From Atriophallophorus winterbourni (lineage: Eukaryota; Platyhelminthes; Trematoda; Plagiorchiida; Microphallidae): 64,000 nucleotides of DNA. The stretch covers positions 1-64,000 of the forward strand of contig JACCGJ010001622.1 in the NCBI GenBank assembly GCA_013407085.1, written 5' to 3'. Every line of letters begins with the position of its first letter. Position 1 is the stretch's first letter. The translations under genes were made by a program, and so were the position numbers. Shown piece by piece: positions 61,965-64,000 of the stretch. The notes under the pieces are model-generated. The model searched no databases. It was given only the letters and a program-made list of their open reading frames with translations, and had not been told where the DNA came from.

Positions 61965-64000
61965 GCCTCCTTCGGTCTATGTCGACCATGGATGTACATC
62001 ACAATCGCATTTATTTTCATGTTTTACAGCTTTTTGAATGACTAAACAGTCCGATTCGGGAGGAACAATCTCTCCCACAGCGCTTGCACAGATAGTCAGA
62101 ACTCGGTTATGGGGCGTCAGTTGCACCCCGGCGGCGCGGTCTGCGTTCAGAAGCCACGAGATGTATCTGCTTTTTCACAGCTCGCAGACAACACTTTGCA
62201 CAATGCCTCCAATGTGAGCGGTCAATAGCAAGTTCTTCCCAAATCGCAAGGTCAATGCCAAGAGCTTTCACATCACTTTTGCAAACGTCTTTGTACGGCA
62301 AGTGCTGTCCGCCCAATGGCCGACATTCTCATTTCAACTCATAATAGTGTAGATCATTTCGAATACGACCATTTTGAATATGGGTAGACATGTCCAAGCA
62401 AAGGCAGGCAGCTTCTTCGCAATAGGGTGAACATGCTCTGTAGACCAGCTTTTGAGAGCACTTCAGCATTAGTCACTCTGTCCATCCACGATATGTTCAA
62501 GATACGACGGATGCTTCGTAGATGGAAAGCATTCAGCTTCCGTTCGTGTCTTGCGCGGGTGGTTCAGGTTTCACTGCCGTACAGTGAAGCATTCTGTACG
62601 CACGCGCTGTATGCCATCATCTTTGTCTTTACAATCAGCTTGCGGTTACCCAAACACGAGAGTTTAATTGGGACAAAATGACAGCTGCTCTGCAAATCCG
62701 CTTATCAGTGTCTAGCGAGAGTTTATCCGACAGTGATGATGGGAGGCGATACAGTCCCTTGACCAAAGACTTTGGTATGCTTACGCTGATTGTTAGCAAA
62801 AATTCTTTGCATGCCGACGAAAACAGTCCATTAGCGAGTGGAGGTGCTCTTGGGAGTGAGCAATAAAGGCTTTATCGTCGCAAATAGCAGATCAAGGATT
62901 AGCACATTTCGTGCCTTGGTTCATGCTCTCAACCGGTTCAGGTTTGAACGCTCGCCATCATTTTGCGTGCGTAGGTAAAAGCCTCCTATCCTCGTCCTAA
63001 AAGCGTGCTTCAGAAGCAGAGCAAAGAAAATACCGAAAAGCGTGTTAGCAAGAAAACACCCTTGTTTGACGCCTCGACGAATTTCAAATGCTTCTGAGCT
63101 GAAACCGTACAAATGGACGGAACCCTCCATGCCTGAGTGGAACGAAATAACGAGTTTGAACAGTCTTGGGAGCAGCCTATCAGATCGAGCATTTAGAAAA
63201 AGACCCTCCGTGCTGACGTAGTCGAATGACTTTGTTAAATCAATAAAACAGCGTATGATAGCATACGCTGTTACCGACACTTTTCTTGCAGTTGTCTCAG
63301 GGAGAATATCATGTCAACTGTTGATCTTCCATTGCTGAAGCCACAATGAGATTCGGAGTAAATTCTATCAGCTAAAACTTGTAGCCGGATCTGTGGGACT
63401 TAAACAAACAATTTGCCCACAACATTCATAAAGGAGATTCCTCTGTAATTGTTGCAGTTGCCCCTATCTCCCTTATTCCTAGATAGCGTGATGATCTTTG
63501 TGTCTCGCATCTTTTTTTGGGACACACTCCTCCTGCCAGCACTGAAGCAGCAAATGGTGAAGAGGTTGTAATAATGCAACTCTACAGCATTTCATTAGCT
63601 CAGGTGGAATTCCGTCATCACCAGGAGCCTTCCCATTCGTTAAGCGGTCGATTGCGATATTGAGCCAATAAAGAGTAGGAGGAGTATCTAGATCTAGTCG
63701 GCAACTGCTCGATATTTTCAAGTACATGCGGTAAAACCGTACTGTCCATAGTGTCGAGAGAGAAGAAGTGCTCTACCCATCTTTCCATCTGCCGAGTTTT
63801 GTCCACAATCTGGTTACAAGATAAAAACTTAATGCGAGCCGTTTGAAGTTTCTTTGAACCAAAGACTCACTTGATGTTTTCATAAATACCGTGAAATATC
63901 CGCAGCTTTAGGGATACTAAGGCTAATTTCTGTCCAATAGTCATTTTCACATCGTCTTGCAGTCCGTTGGACCCTATTTCTAGCTGCTCCTAATAGTCGT
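61965..64000 (-). mobile_element. LINE with C-terminal zinc finger, decayed, 5' end outside window
   Basis: Read on the minus strand: MERWVEHFFSLD (63790), LTNGKAPGDDGIPPELMK (63640) and FIDLTKSFDYVSTEGLF with IRRGVKQGCFLANTLFGIFF (63230-63020) belong to the RT. A stretch with RKLNAFHLRSIRRIL-like coding follows near 62530, then DVCKSDVKALGIDLA and ELAIDRSHWRH (62107-62316), then the zinc-finger region to about 61965. Frames are broken between these blocks. The catalytic box is not preserved legibly. Same family as 31337-31795. Confidence 0.75.

Overview
The window looks like nuclear DNA of a flatworm, most likely a digenean fluke. It holds two split protein-coding genes of metazoan type, several clades of non-LTR retrotransposon, a Ty3/gypsy element, and hammerhead-ribozyme repeats of the kind known from schistosomes. 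Seven introns of 29-38 nt crowd the 5' end of one gene while its 3' introns run to kilobases, a polarity described for schistosomes. By eye the base composition is near 40-45% GC, too GC-rich for Schistosoma, so an opisthorchiid, fasciolid or paragonimid fits better. This placement is inference. There is no prokaryotic gene organisation.

Layout: 1-11.3 kb is nested mobile DNA: two opposed CR1-like elements, a tRNA-headed hammerhead SINE split by one of them, a cluster of 242-bp hammerhead-ribozyme units (6.8-8.3 kb), and a third CR1-like element (8.6-11.3 kb). 11.9-27.9 kb is the GTP-type succinyl-CoA ligase beta gene (SUCLG2), six exons on + that join without a frame break into 438 codons. 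A complete 1031-codon RTE-type ORF sits in its intron 3. 27.9-33.3 kb is intergenic repeat debris. 33.3-55.6 kb is NAA15, the NatA auxiliary subunit, 15 exons on -, joining into 955 codons. Its 3' introns carry a dense load of one ~230-bp repeat (family A), a 1.6-kb direct duplication and a 1-kb assembly gap (44026-45025). 55.6-56.4 kb is upstream of NAA15. 56.4-60.8 kb is a decayed Ty3/gypsy element with two ~150-bp LTRs. 61-64 kb holds an LTR-like repeat, a CR1 tail and a decayed LINE on -.

The two host genes converge, with stop codons 5.4 kb apart, and have unrelated roles: mitochondrial substrate-level phosphorylation and co-translational N-terminal acetylation. Repeat families used below: A, ~230 bp, from GGATGTGCAATCGTGCAG to a (CATA)n tail, more than forty full or partial copies; B, ~525 bp, three copies, all +; E, ~230 bp; HH, the 242-bp hammerhead unit. 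The strongest leads are the HH array with its palindromic junctions, and the hammerhead SINE seen both interrupted and uninterrupted within 3 kb.
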